From positions 62,001-126,000 of the forward strand of contig JAANDG010000158.1 of the NCBI GenBank assembly GCA_036852015.1: 64,000 nucleotides of DNA, written 5' to 3'. Source of the stretch: Pelodera strongyloides. Lineage: Eukaryota > Nematoda > Chromadorea > Rhabditida > Rhabditidae. Of the stretch, positions 19,948-30,800 are shown piece by piece (position 1 is the stretch's first letter; the number at the start of each line of letters is the position of its first letter). The position numbers and the translations under genes are program-made. The notes under the pieces were generated by a model. It worked only from the letters and a program-made list of their open reading frames with translations, made no database searches and was not told the DNA's origin.

Positions 19948-22900
19948 TCAGTGGCGTCCGCGCTTGGATCGGTTCAAGGTAAAGGAACTTGTTGCTCTCT
20001 TCGACAGCTATAAAATGAAATTTTTGACGGAACCATTGGTAATTGGGAAAAAAAAGTAGGTTCACTTCATGGACACAGCGTATAATGCTGCAACAATTCA
20101 GTTTGTTTTGGATCGCCGAAGCCGAAGCAGTATTAGGGGAAACATACACACACATTCACACACACGTACGCACACACACACATGCACGCACTCACATACA
20201 CATTGACATACACGTACACACACACACACGCACTCACACACACATTGACATGCACGTACACACACCACACACGTTCACACACACATTCACACACGTACAC
20301 ACACGCACAACACACACATTCACACACGTAAACACACGCACTCACACACACATTCACACACACGTACACACACACACTCGCACACACATTCACATACACG
20401 TACACACACGCACTCACACACACATTCACATACACGTACACACACACACAACACACACACACACATTCACACAAGTACACACGCACTCACACACACATTC
20501 ACGTACACACACACACAACACACATTCACACAAGTACACACGCACTCACACACACATTCACATACACGTACACACACAACACGCACAACACACACACACG
20601 TACACACACGCACTCACACACGTACACACACGCACTCACACACACATTCACATACACGTACACACGTACACAACACACATTCACACATACAAACATACAC
20701 ACATACACACACGCACTCACACACACATTCACATACACGTACACACACAACACACACATTCACACACGCACTCACACGCACATTCACATACACGTACACA
20801 CACACAACACACACACATTCACACAAGTACACACACGCACTCACACACACATTCACATACACGTACACACACAACACACGCACAACACACACATTCACAC
20901 ACGTACACACACACACGCACTCATAGACACATTCACATACACGTACACACTCGCGCTCACGCACAAACACGCGATGCGTCCTAAAAAATAGGTATCCTTA
21001 CCGGTTTGACGTCGGTGCTTGCATTTTCAGTAGTTCCATTCGAGAAAGTTTCCAATATACTATTCACCTAATGAGAGGAAATTGAGTTATGCATTATATT
21101 CCTTGGAACATTGAAACCACACACAAAGTACATTTATGCCCGAAATACATAGAACTACAGAGGCTGGCAAATGCTTAGGCTTAGGCTTTAGACTGAGCCT
21201 GAGCCAAAGTCTAAGCCTAAGACCTACAGAGGCTGGCAAATGCAATTTCATAGGCAGTTTTTCTGTGGCCTTTTATGCCCAAAAAAACCTTCTCACTTCA
21301 TTCTTCCGTTTCTTCGTAAGATTTTTTTGGTAGCCGTAGTAACGAGACAGTTCCTTGGAAACACCGGCCTACAATATATATTAGTTTATTGATATCCATG
21401 TAAAGATCCAGCTCACTATTGATTCCCCACGAACAGTACCAATATGATTCAAATGCTAGTGCAAATGTACAGAGGACATTAAAGCGAAATGCTAGACCCT
21501 CTGGGAAATTTGCATATGATAAGCAAATCCTATGCATCCTATGCTAATTTTGTACGATCGTCCACGGCAATCGTACAGAATTAGCATAGGATATATAGGA
21601 TTTGCTTATCATATGCAAATTTTCCAAAGAGGCTAGCATTTCGCTTTAAAGACCACTTCAGCCTAAGCTTTATCAATTTGGTTGCAAATGATAAATTGGG
21701 GTTTGGCCGAGCTGGGGTCGAACCCGCATATTCGGGTATCCGGGCCAATGCGTTTACCATTACGCTACCGACACCCACCACATAGCAGAGTTAAGGTCAA
21801 ACGAAAAATTGGGGTTTTGGTAGAGCGGGAAAATGTGTGCAACCTACTAACAATCATAATAACGTGCTATTTGGGTATATGTGTATTGTGCGTTGTCAGT
21901 GTGTTATTGACAAATGCAATTTTCTATCGAAACTCGTAAAACAGTAGCACGTAAGCTAAGCTGGTCACAATTCTAGAAAATAATTCGTAATCGTTCACAA
22001 TAAAATGTTTTTTGTTTTTGTTTTAGTAGGTAAATTGATTCGACTTACCCTTTTCTGTCTTATCGCGTAGGCATCTATCAAACAGTCGAGAGTAGGCAGA
22101 AGCAGTCTCGCACGTTCCAGCTTAAGTTATTTTATAAGGGCAAGTGGGTTTTTTGCGGTATACCGTCGCGGTAGTGATATACGTAAACGATAATGATCTG
22201 CGCAAAATATATAGTTCTTACAAGCTGCAAGCTGAGAGTTTAATGCATCACTACACTACTGAGTGAGGCCGTTTTCACCAACATTTACTTCCGTCGAAAA
22301 GGATACTTCAGTCAAAAGCGCGGGGTTCTTTCGATTTCATAGACATTTACTTCTGTCAAAAAGGGTACTTCAGTCAAAAGCGCGCGGTACTTCCGGTTTC
22401 ACCAACATTTACTTCTGTCGAAAAGGATACTTCAGTCAAAAGCGCGCGGTTCTTTCGATTTCATAGACATTTACTTCTGTCAAAAATGGTACTTCAGTCA
22501 AAAGCGCGCGGTACTTCCGGTTTCACCAACATTTACTTCTGTCGAAAAGGATACTTCAGTCAAAAGCACGGGGTTCTTTCGATTTCATAGACATTTACTT
22601 CTGTCAAAAAGGGTACTCCAGTCAAAAGCGCGCGGTACTTCCGGTTTCACCAACATTTACTTCTGTCGAAAAGGATACTTCAGTCAAAAGCGCGCGGTTC
22701 TTTCGATTTCATAGACATTTACTTCTGTCAAAAAGGGTACTTCAGTCAAAAGCGCGCGGTACTTCCGGTTTTTCACCAACATTTACTTCTGTCGAAAAAG
22801 GATACTTCAGTCAAAAGCGCGCGGTTCTTTCGATTTCATAGACATTTACTTCTGTCAAAAATGGTACTTCAGTCAAAAGCGCGCGGTACTTCCGGTTTCA

Positions 22901-25894
22901 CCAACATTGACTTCTGTCGAAAAGGATACTTCAGTCAAAAGCGCGGGGTTCTTTCGATTTCATAGACATTTACTTCTGTCAAAAAGGGTACTTCAGTCAA
23001 AAGCGCGCGGTACTTCCGGTTTCACCAACATTTACTTCTGTCGAAAAGGATATTTCAGTCAAAAGCGCGCGGTTCTTTCGATTTCATAGACATTTACTTC
23101 TGTCAAAAAGGCACTTGGCTAAGTACCTTCTTGATAGAAGTACGCTTATAGTGGAGGCGTACTTAGACCAAAAAGGTGGAACTATCCCCATACTACGGTA
23201 TTTTCATTGTTTACAAGCTTGGCAAATTGCCAAGTCCCTTGGCTGTTGTTGGTGAAATCCATCAAAAAACGTGTTGCAGCGTACTTTTAAATTTACTTAA
23301 CCTAAGTGCCTTTTTCATGGTCAAAAATTTATGACAGACGTAAATGTTGGTGAAACGGTCTCTGCTCTTGAAACACAATAATGAAATTAAACGAGTATTT
23401 TGTTAGTGTATATGCGCGAGTCTTACTGACACACACTAATTAGGAGAAAGTAAAGTGAGAGTGTAAATGTATTTTTCTGGGTACGTATCCACAAATATAT
23501 GAACGAACGACTGAATTAAAACGAAAATTAGCTTATGGACATGTATGGGTGGTCCCTTAGACATTGTTCTATTATTAGAGATTTACGTAACTCCTTTTAA
23601 ACTAATTATAAAGAAATGGTAAATGTAGGTTCATTTTCGTGTGGCCCTTCTCTTACCCGTCTTACCTTAGTTGTAGCCTCCACGGTTTTGTTCATCTTGT
23701 GAAATCCTTCTCCAGCGTGGGATTCGAGCTGTAAAGAAAGTAAATGAATTGTCACGCTTGTTTGCCTGCCACTGGAGTAGCACACAGGGAAACAGAATAA
23801 TTGTCGAAACCGAGAAATGTAAAGGTTTTTTACCGAAAAAAAAAACATTCGCTGACCAATTCGTGGCAATCTGGTGACCAGTTGGCAACGGTTTTCGACA
23901 AAACTTGGTCACCACGCGATCATGAACTTGTCACCAAATGGGGTAGAACGCGGAAAAAAGAAAACAGTGAACCGTCACTAAATGGGTTCACTTATTTCCT
24001 ATAGACTTATTTTATGTGAACGCACTGTTTCTAGTTCAATTTGATATGGTGGAAACATTGAATTGATTGAACAGAGAAAAACATTGAAAAGTCAGGATAT
24101 TAAAGGGTGAGGTCCACCTCAGAAAACAAAAAAGTTATTATTTTTATTAGATTCCCCGTGTCTGTATCTACCAGAATAACTAAAACAAATTTGACAGAAA
24201 ATTATTTCCAACGAAATATGAGCAAAAACTTGTCCAGCTTGAGTACCTCGGATTACGGTAGCCTGGTATCCTTTTTACATGTTGGTTTAGAAGAAATTTT
24301 TTTTGAAAAATTTTCGAAAAAAATTACAAACAAAAAATATGTTCTGAAATAACTACAACGCAATACAAATGACGAAGACGGGATTAATTGTGCTTTGTTT
24401 AGCTTGGCAAAAAAATAAAACGCATGGTTTTAAAAAGGCAACAAACGCACAGCCATAATCCCGCCCTTTCATTGTCCCCAAACAACGGTAGCGAGAGCGC
24501 GGTTTATCATGCACCACACCCCATCGACGGGCTTATTGGATAAAACCTACTCTGGGCACTGGAACATACTGGGCAACTGAGAGCCTACTCTGGGCAACTG
24601 AGGACTACTTTGGGCAACTATACTTGCCGAGGACTACTTTGGCACCTACATATACTTGTGCATTTTGAATAACATTCACTAACATTCACTTTGAATAAAA
24701 GCATGTGTAGACAATGTAAAAAAAACTGGATACTCTGAAAGCTTTGAAGGTTATTTGAACAGTCTGATCATAAACCGACAGAAAAATTAACGCATTGTGG
24801 ATGTTTCAAAAACCGGCCGGTATTTCGCTTTTAAGTGTTCATGCTGCCTTTAAATAAAAGATCACATCTGATTACAAATAGTTTAACAAATTGGCCTGCT
24901 GTGTTACAGACAAAATCAGAAATACTGTTCGTTGAGAAGGAGATATGTGTCTTAAAGCGAAATACGAAATACCAGCCGGTTTTTGAAACTTTAAGTAAAG
25001 TATACAGTTGCATAAATAATTTGGTCAGGTTTATTTAACTCTATAAAAACACATTTTCGTGGATGTTCACAGTTGTCCTGGTTGTCCACGGTAGTCCTCA
25101 GTTGCCCAGGTCTCCATTTTCAGTTGCCCAGTTGTCTACAGTAGTCCCAAGGAGTCCTAGTAGGTTTTACCCAATAAGCCCCATCGACGCCTATCGTAAT
25201 AATGGTACTGGAGGGCTATTTTTTGCTCCATATTTGTTGGAAATAATTTTCTGCCAAATTTGTTTTAGTTATTCTGGTAGATACAGACACGGGAAATCTG
25301 ACAAAACTAATAACTTTTTTGTTTTCTGAGGTGGACCTCACCCTTTAAATGTAGTTGCCGTGACTAATAGCTACACCTTCAAAACGGGGTCCCATACAAA
25401 GTACGGGCACTTTGTATCTTCCTATTTCTTTTAATATATTCTATGTCAATATGAATCTCCTTTTTTTTTATTTCACAATAACGTTTCCATTAGCAAACTC
25501 GCATGGTAAACGGTAAACTGAAGTATACTGGTAAACAGTAAACTCGCTTTTTATCGTTTGTCACAAACAATAGTGCGTCAAATTTTTGGAAATTTGCATA
25601 AAATACCCATAAATAAAGAACAATAAAAATGAAAATAACCTTGGCGAGATCGAGGTAATCGGTGTTCTTCATATCGCTGCAGATATCGTCAATAGACTCG
25701 TTGCGATCTAACGGACCATGAACGTCCGAATAAAGTTCCTGCATGATTCTCGCAGGCATATTCATGGCCCAGTCCATTACAACCATGAAGTTATCGTTAT
25801 CATCTTCTCCGTCGCCACATTTACAGTCGCACGTCGGTTCCGATAATACCAGTGTGACCAAGGCACACGGCAGGATAAGGTTTAGCATGCCCAT
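19948..25894 (-). CDS. Small secreted protein of unknown family, copy B (5 exons)
   Basis: Exons: 25640-25894, 23666-23728, 22049-22120, 21002-21067, 19948-20007; phases are all 0, giving 171 residues. Seen: an 18-residue hydrophobic signal peptide ([18 protein letters not shown]), then a Cys- and acid-rich stretch [17 protein letters not shown], an amphipathic middle rich in Met, Leu, Asp and Lys (exons 1-3, including [11 protein letters not shown]), an exon with an N-glycosylation sequon cluster ([10 protein letters not shown]), and a basic end RSKRGRH. It has about five Cys and no TM segment after the signal. I do not recognise a family. Being exported and tandem-duplicated with a transporter, it could be a secreted effector, hormone-like or matrix protein, but that is speculation. 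Intron 1 holds the 1.25-kb foldback 24101-25348 and intron 2 the satellite-bearing foldback 22265-23362. Confidence 0.72.
20138..20975. repeat. Expanded AC minisatellite array, unit B
   Basis: About 840 bp of AC-rich DNA with a higher-order unit near 40 bp (GCACTCACACACACATTCAC followed by ATACACGTACACAC). The 313-codon His/Thr frame through it is a by-product of the repeat. Confidence 0.93.
21155..21243. repeat. TTAGGC-like tract between 20-bp direct repeats, unit B
   Basis: Partner of 4183-4265, with a slightly longer and more degenerate tract. Confidence 0.85.
21479..21649. mobile_element. Near-perfect TTAA foldback (unit B only)
   Basis: TTAAAGCGAAATGCTAG at both ends, arms of about 80 bp with ATTTGCATATGATAAGC. 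Unit A keeps the empty site (single TTAA in CACATTAAAGGCCACTG near 4777). Confidence 0.9.
21703..21779 (-). pseudogene. tRNA-like sequence, unit B
   Basis: Partner of 4838-4913; same boxes, with a different anticodon arm (GGCCCGGATACCCGAA). Not convincing as a functional tRNA. Confidence 0.6.
22265..23362. mobile_element. Foldback carrying an internal satellite array (unit B only)
   Basis: Ends GAGGCCGTTTTCACCAACAT and the inverse of GAGACCGTTTCACCAACATT. Between them lies the tandem array 22279-23110, then a short unique part. The unit A position near 5429 is empty. Confidence 0.85.
22279..23110. repeat. Tandem array of 62-bp half-units
   Basis: Two alternating 62-bp variants (ACATTTACTTCTGTCGAAAA / ACATTTACTTCTGTCAAAAA, each followed by a CTTCAGTCAAAAGCGCGCGG block) repeat about 13 times, giving a 124-bp higher-order unit. 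The unit matches the element's own terminus. Confidence 0.92.
24101..25348. mobile_element. 1.25-kb TTAA foldback (unit B only)
   Basis: TTAAAGGGTGAGGTCCACCT and its inverse. The arms extend about 130 bp with mismatches, then a non-coding interior containing repeated GGGCAACT-type words and two TTAA-1 termini. No transposase frame. Inserted in intron 1 of the secreted-protein gene. Confidence 0.87.
24801..24990. mobile_element. Two TTAA-1 termini in outward-facing arrangement
   Basis: A right terminus (24801-24836) is followed, after about 115 bp, by a left terminus (24952-24988). They are inside the 24101-25348 foldback and could be its captured centre or the ends of two deleted MITEs. Confidence 0.6.
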
Positions 25895-26004
25895 TGGCGT
25901 ATATAATCTGAAATTTGTAAAGATTTACAATTGAAGCAATTGCACAAAGTGGATCATTATGATGAAGAGGAAATCATTCACATATGCATGTTTATTGAAA
26001 TAAA

Positions 26005-26153
26005 TCAAAGCGAATTACCGGCCGGATCTTGAATTTATGCTAATTTGTTCGAATTTAGCTCGTTTTATTCTAATTTATGTTCATTAGCATAATCTGCATA
26101 CGAATACTGGTGTACTCGATGTGTTTCCAAAACCGGTCAGTATTTCGCTTTAA
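26005..26153 (-). mobile_element. TTAA-1 MITE (unit B partner of 7768-7960)
   Basis: Almost identical to the unit A copy apart from lacking its poly(A) run. Confidence 0.85.
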
Positions 26154-26477
26154 ACAAGAATTAGTGTGAGTCCGTCTCAGACCAATCCTTGCATCTTGGG
26201 CGGATCTTTCATAAATAGACAATAAATAACGTGCATCAATACTATAGACAAACTGACGAGGAAATAGCCATAGCGGAAAATAATAAAAATCGTGATGTTG
26301 CCAACTTATGTGTGATAAATACTAATGATGAATTTATGGAGCTCGACCATAGTAGGCGTCTATCATCCACATATTATAGAGCCATGCAGTTGTTGCTGTT
26401 TCTAGGTCAAGGCGCCTGGGTTATCTAGATAGATTTGATATTATACCAGCATATTGATATTAGATAGATTACGTGCT

Positions 26478-26546
26478 AAGAGCCTTACGGGTTCTTCTCC
26501 GACTGGAGAAACCGGCCTTGGGCCGATTGCTACCCTCCAATTAAAA
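26478..26546 (+). repeat. Structured dispersed module (unit B partner)
   Basis: Same as 8287-8350 with a one-base change in the A-run. Confidence 0.65.
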
Positions 26547-27188
26547 AAATAATACTTTTATGCAAAGGTCACCAAGCTCCATAGAAGACTTGCTAACGCT
26601 GCTCACGAATAATTGGACACTATTTATTAACAGCTTTGAGTTTTATTCGCACCCGTCTGCTTATTCATTTAGTAGGGGTTTGCTTAGCCGGTTATTTTCA
26701 CTTCTGTAGCAAAAATGTTGTTCAGTTGTGTTTACTATTTTTATTTCCCATATTATTTGTAGGTGTTTATTCTGCAGCGTGAGGACTGTTTGGGTTCTAT
26801 GCAATGTTGTGAATTTCATTATAAATGATTTTTTATCGACTCAATTGAGATTGAGTGTTATAGAAAAAATGAACAATACAAGTCATATAAAAAGGTATGC
26901 ATCATCAAAATGTTGGACAGTAGAATGACCCGTAAAAAATTGTAGTTAAGCTTTGTTGCTATTTAAAGGGTGAGCTAATTACAGTGTAGTACATTAGAAC
27001 GCTACGTAAAACAAGAAATTAATGAAGTCGCGAAGTAGGATAGGAGAATGTAAAATTATGAAGCATGGAGTGTGAAAATGTGTGCATAAATAGACCCTAT
27101 TTAGTTAGTGAGATTTGCTACGTGTGTGATAATGGTTCAATGAGAGCGTTGTAGAAGGGTAAACCATTCGGCTGCGCTGAACAATGTG

Positions 27189-27369
27189 TTAAAGCGAAAT
27201 ACCGGCCGGCTTTTGAAACAAATCGAGTAGACCAGCATTCTTATGCAGCTCATGCAAATGAACATAAATTATAATAAAAAACGAGCTAAATTCGAGCAAA
27301 TTAGCGTAAATAGGTATAAATTCAGTTGTCCACGATGCGGTTCAAAAACCGGCCAGTATTTAGCTTTAA
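27189..27369 (+). mobile_element. TTAA-1 MITE (unit B partner of 8993-9173)
   Basis: TTAA edges, just beyond the stop codon of copy B exon 17. Confidence 0.87.
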
Positions 27370-27400
27370 AGTTATAAGTCACCTATGAACAACTGGGGTG

Positions 27401-27601
27401 TTAGATATCTTTTTGAACAACACTGGTGGCCATTTTACGCTGAACTGGTGGGGATGGCTGCCGGGGACTTAGTGGGTTGTTATTGTTATTTGTGGAGACG
27501 GATAAGGATGTGGAAGTACTACTGGACGTCGACGAGTCGGATCCGCGACGTCGAAGTTCTGGTGGGGAAGACCGCAGCACTTCTTCAGAGGAACCAACTG
27601 C
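27401..27601 (-). CDS. SLC17-like copy B exon 17: Ser-rich C-terminal tail
   Basis: This is the partner of 9207-9407: same acceptor, length (201 nt including TAA) and phase. It differs by S/P, L/S, S/L, A/T and N/I changes and keeps the PRQPSPPVQRKMATSVV block. It is part of the copy B coding sequence if the exon 16 donor at AGG|GTTAGT is used. Confidence 0.6.
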   Translation of the reverse strand, partial: AVGSSEEVLRSSPPELRRRGSDSSTSSSTSTSLSVSTNNNNNPLSPRQPSPPVQRKMATSVVQKDI

Positions 27602-27820
27602 CTGCAAGGACGAGGATTATATAATACTTCTAGTACTAAAGGCGTGGACGAATGATATTAATTTCCTGACCTCTTAGGTATGTACTTCGGAAAGGAGAAA
27701 CGGTATTCGTGTTATCTTGGTTCTATCTCTCTGTCTCTCTCTGATGCTCTGTTTCTCTGGTGCTCTCTCTCCCCCCCTCTCTCTGTCCCTACCTCTCTCG
27801 CCCTCTCTCTCTGTCCCTAC

Positions 27821-27881
<61 letters not shown>

Positions 27882-30800
27882 CCTACCTCTCTCTGGTGCT
27901 CTCATATATATATTTTACTCGAAATGCTAACTAACCCTCATCGTTGGTGGAGGCGACGAATCAGTCGATGTGCCGGATATCTTCTGATTGTTCGGTAACG
28001 AATCGCTCTTCGGAATAGGAGATAACCGAGCGCGGAATGAGGGCGGCGGAGACCAATCCCTCTCGTTGGCCTCGTCGATAGATGCGCAGGATTGGAGCGG
28101 CGCTAGAGCCGGCAAGGAGTCGCGCGTCTTTAGGATGGATTTGGTCGAATTCTCGCGGGGAATGGCTCTGAAAATAGGGACACATATACAGACCTAATCT
28201 AGAGCTTAGGCTTAGGCCTAAGACAACGCTAATTGTAAGAGTAGTATAGTCTGTGTGAGAGAAACTCTTGCTTGAAAATAAGACAACGTTCATTTCACAT
28301 AATATATTTGGAAAGAGAGTTACTGTACCAAAATTAAAGCAAAATACCGGCCAGTTTTTGAAACGCATCGTGGATAAGTGAATTCTTAGTTAATTTGCTC
28401 GAATTTATCTCGATGTTGTCTCCTAATCTATGTTCATTTGCATAAGTTGCATAAGAAACTGGTGAACTCGATGTGTTTCAAAAACCGGCCGGTATTTCGC
28501 TTTAATTCTGCTTGAAAAAGACAAAAGCTCATTGTACATACATAGAGTATGTTGAAAAGAATTTATCAAAGGTGAACGATACCTAATTCACGAACTAATT
28601 TAGTTTACAAAAAGTGGCTTAGGCTTAGGCTTAGGCTCAGTGATGGTGATGTTTTCTTTGATGGTGATGAACCAATGAACACTCACCGGTTACCAACAGT
28701 TCCATTTTCCTTGAACATTCTTGGCATGGATGCCTCTCTTTGGAGCATTGATATCACTGAGTCAACTCGGTGAGCTGACATCGGGGAGTCGCACATGGAT
28801 CTCGTGCTCAACTTATGGATTGGAGGTGGCGACGCCGTCCGACAGTTTGAGAGTTTGGCAGAACTGGGTAGGGAGGACATCTGAACAGATTCTTGATTTT
28901 CGTAGTATAGTCACTGTAAATTAATATTAATATAAGTATTGAGAATGGTCACATTCTAGGAAATGGCTGAAAAATCAGGAAATCACAAGGTGTTTGATAC
29001 TGTAACGAAACCATCATACACGAAACAGCGTGTCTTATAAACTTATAATATGTGAACATTACGTACTCGAACAATATACAGGATGTTCAGCGTGACGTTT
29101 GCTAACATGACTTTGCAAGACATTGTGAGGTAAGTCAAGTAGTCCCTTTAAAGCGAAATACCGGCCGGCTTTTGAAACGCATCGAGTACATCAGCATTCT
29201 TATGTACCATATGCAAATGAACATAAATTAGAATAAAAAATCGAACTAAATTCGAGCAACTTTGCTAAAGACGTAAGAATTTAGTTGTTCACTGTTCAAA
29301 AACCTGCCGGTATTTCGCTTTAATATCCAATTATCCAATTATCGCTCCCAATGCTAAGGCATAACACTACCTTCCCAATATACCAAAGAACACTCACTCT
29401 CGTAACGCTGGAGCCTTTTCCCATCGACGTTACACTTCTCTTCTGTGCTAGTGAGACTACTGAGAGTTTCGAAGATGGCGCCGCCCATATCTGACGATCA
29501 GCTGATCCCCAGATGGAGAACACGACCACTGGCAGGGCGGCCACGAAGGCAGCCACGTGAAACACGATGCCCCACTCGGTTGCCGAACCTGGAATAGTAG
29601 TTTGTAGTTTGTAGTCTGGCTGGGGTGTACTTAGTAGTGGCACCATATTTAGGTTAAATGTTTAGTGAAAGAGAAGTGTTACAGACTGAACAACTGCACA
29701 AAAAAAACACAGGCAAAAGACAAGCATGCGTTAAACAAAATCTCCGAGGAGAAAGCTTAGAGCGATATAACAGCCGCTTTTGAAACATGTGCTGGTCAAC
29801 GGCACTTCTATATGTTGTATGCAAACGACCATAATTAGACTATAAATCGCGCAGTATCGCGCAATCATTTGCATACATTATCTGGGAATACAGCGTCGAG
29901 CATGCGTTTGAAAACCGGCTGTTATACCGGTTGAAGTTTAATGCCACATATGGAAATGCCGTTGACCAGCATACGTAAGCGTTTGAAAACCGGCTGTTAT
30001 ATCGCTAGGTAATATCGCTACGGGGATTAGAAATTTTCTCAACATCACTCGATTTATGTATACACTCAAACTCAATAAGCGACTTCAGAACTTCAGAGCA
30101 AAAGATTGGCTAGCTTTAAGCCATTCTTGAAACGTACCTTGTTGGACAATCCGTTTCGTCAGAATTTTGTTTCCAATACCGAACCAGGCGACAGCGAAGA
30201 ACGTCCACCCGGTGATGATCCCAGAAAATGGTGGCGCCAGTTGCACCATGGCCGTTTGAACTCCCGGGGTGTGCATACCTACCATTTTGTTCATATTAGT
30301 GAAAAATGGATAGCACTTGTTGACGTAGTTGCTTCTCCAATATTCCAAACATTGCTTTCTATTAGCTGTTCATTTAGTGAAGTAGGTGATACAAGTGGGC
30401 ATAATATTTGTCTACATTAGATGCAGATCTGTAACTTGCCTAAGCTGTCTTTACCTCTCTCTCTCTCTTTCTATTCACGCAGTACCGTAGAAACAGGGAA
30501 CTAAAATATCACCACGTCTAGCCGTTGTATTGGATCTCTTACCGGCGCTAAGCATTGCTCCACAGAGTGAAAATACGGCTAGCACGGCATGATCGGAGTT
30601 AAAATGGGGAACAATTCCGATACAAATAGCCAGACCCGCCGATGCTATGCCATTGAAGATCTAAATATAAAAATATATAATCGAACTACCGGCCGGTTTT
30701 TGAAATGCATCGTGGACGTCTCAATTTTTACGTATCTATGCAAAGTCGCTCGAATTTAGCTCGATTTTTTATTCCAATTTATGCATTTGCATAATCTGCA

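Noticed and set aside
20043..20984. 313-codon open frame rich in His and Thr
   Set aside because: It is produced by the AC array itself; the length varies with the repeat and the unit A twin has none.
22263..23089. Repeated 60-67 codon frames over the 62-bp array
   Set aside because: They are translations of the tandem unit, with no start or splice context.
22279..23110. CRISPR-like array
   Set aside because: Units are contiguous with no variable spacers, and the genome is intron-bearing eukaryotic.
24101..25348. Autonomous transposon with its own transposase
   Set aside because: The interior has no frame longer than about 90 codons and no transposase motif.
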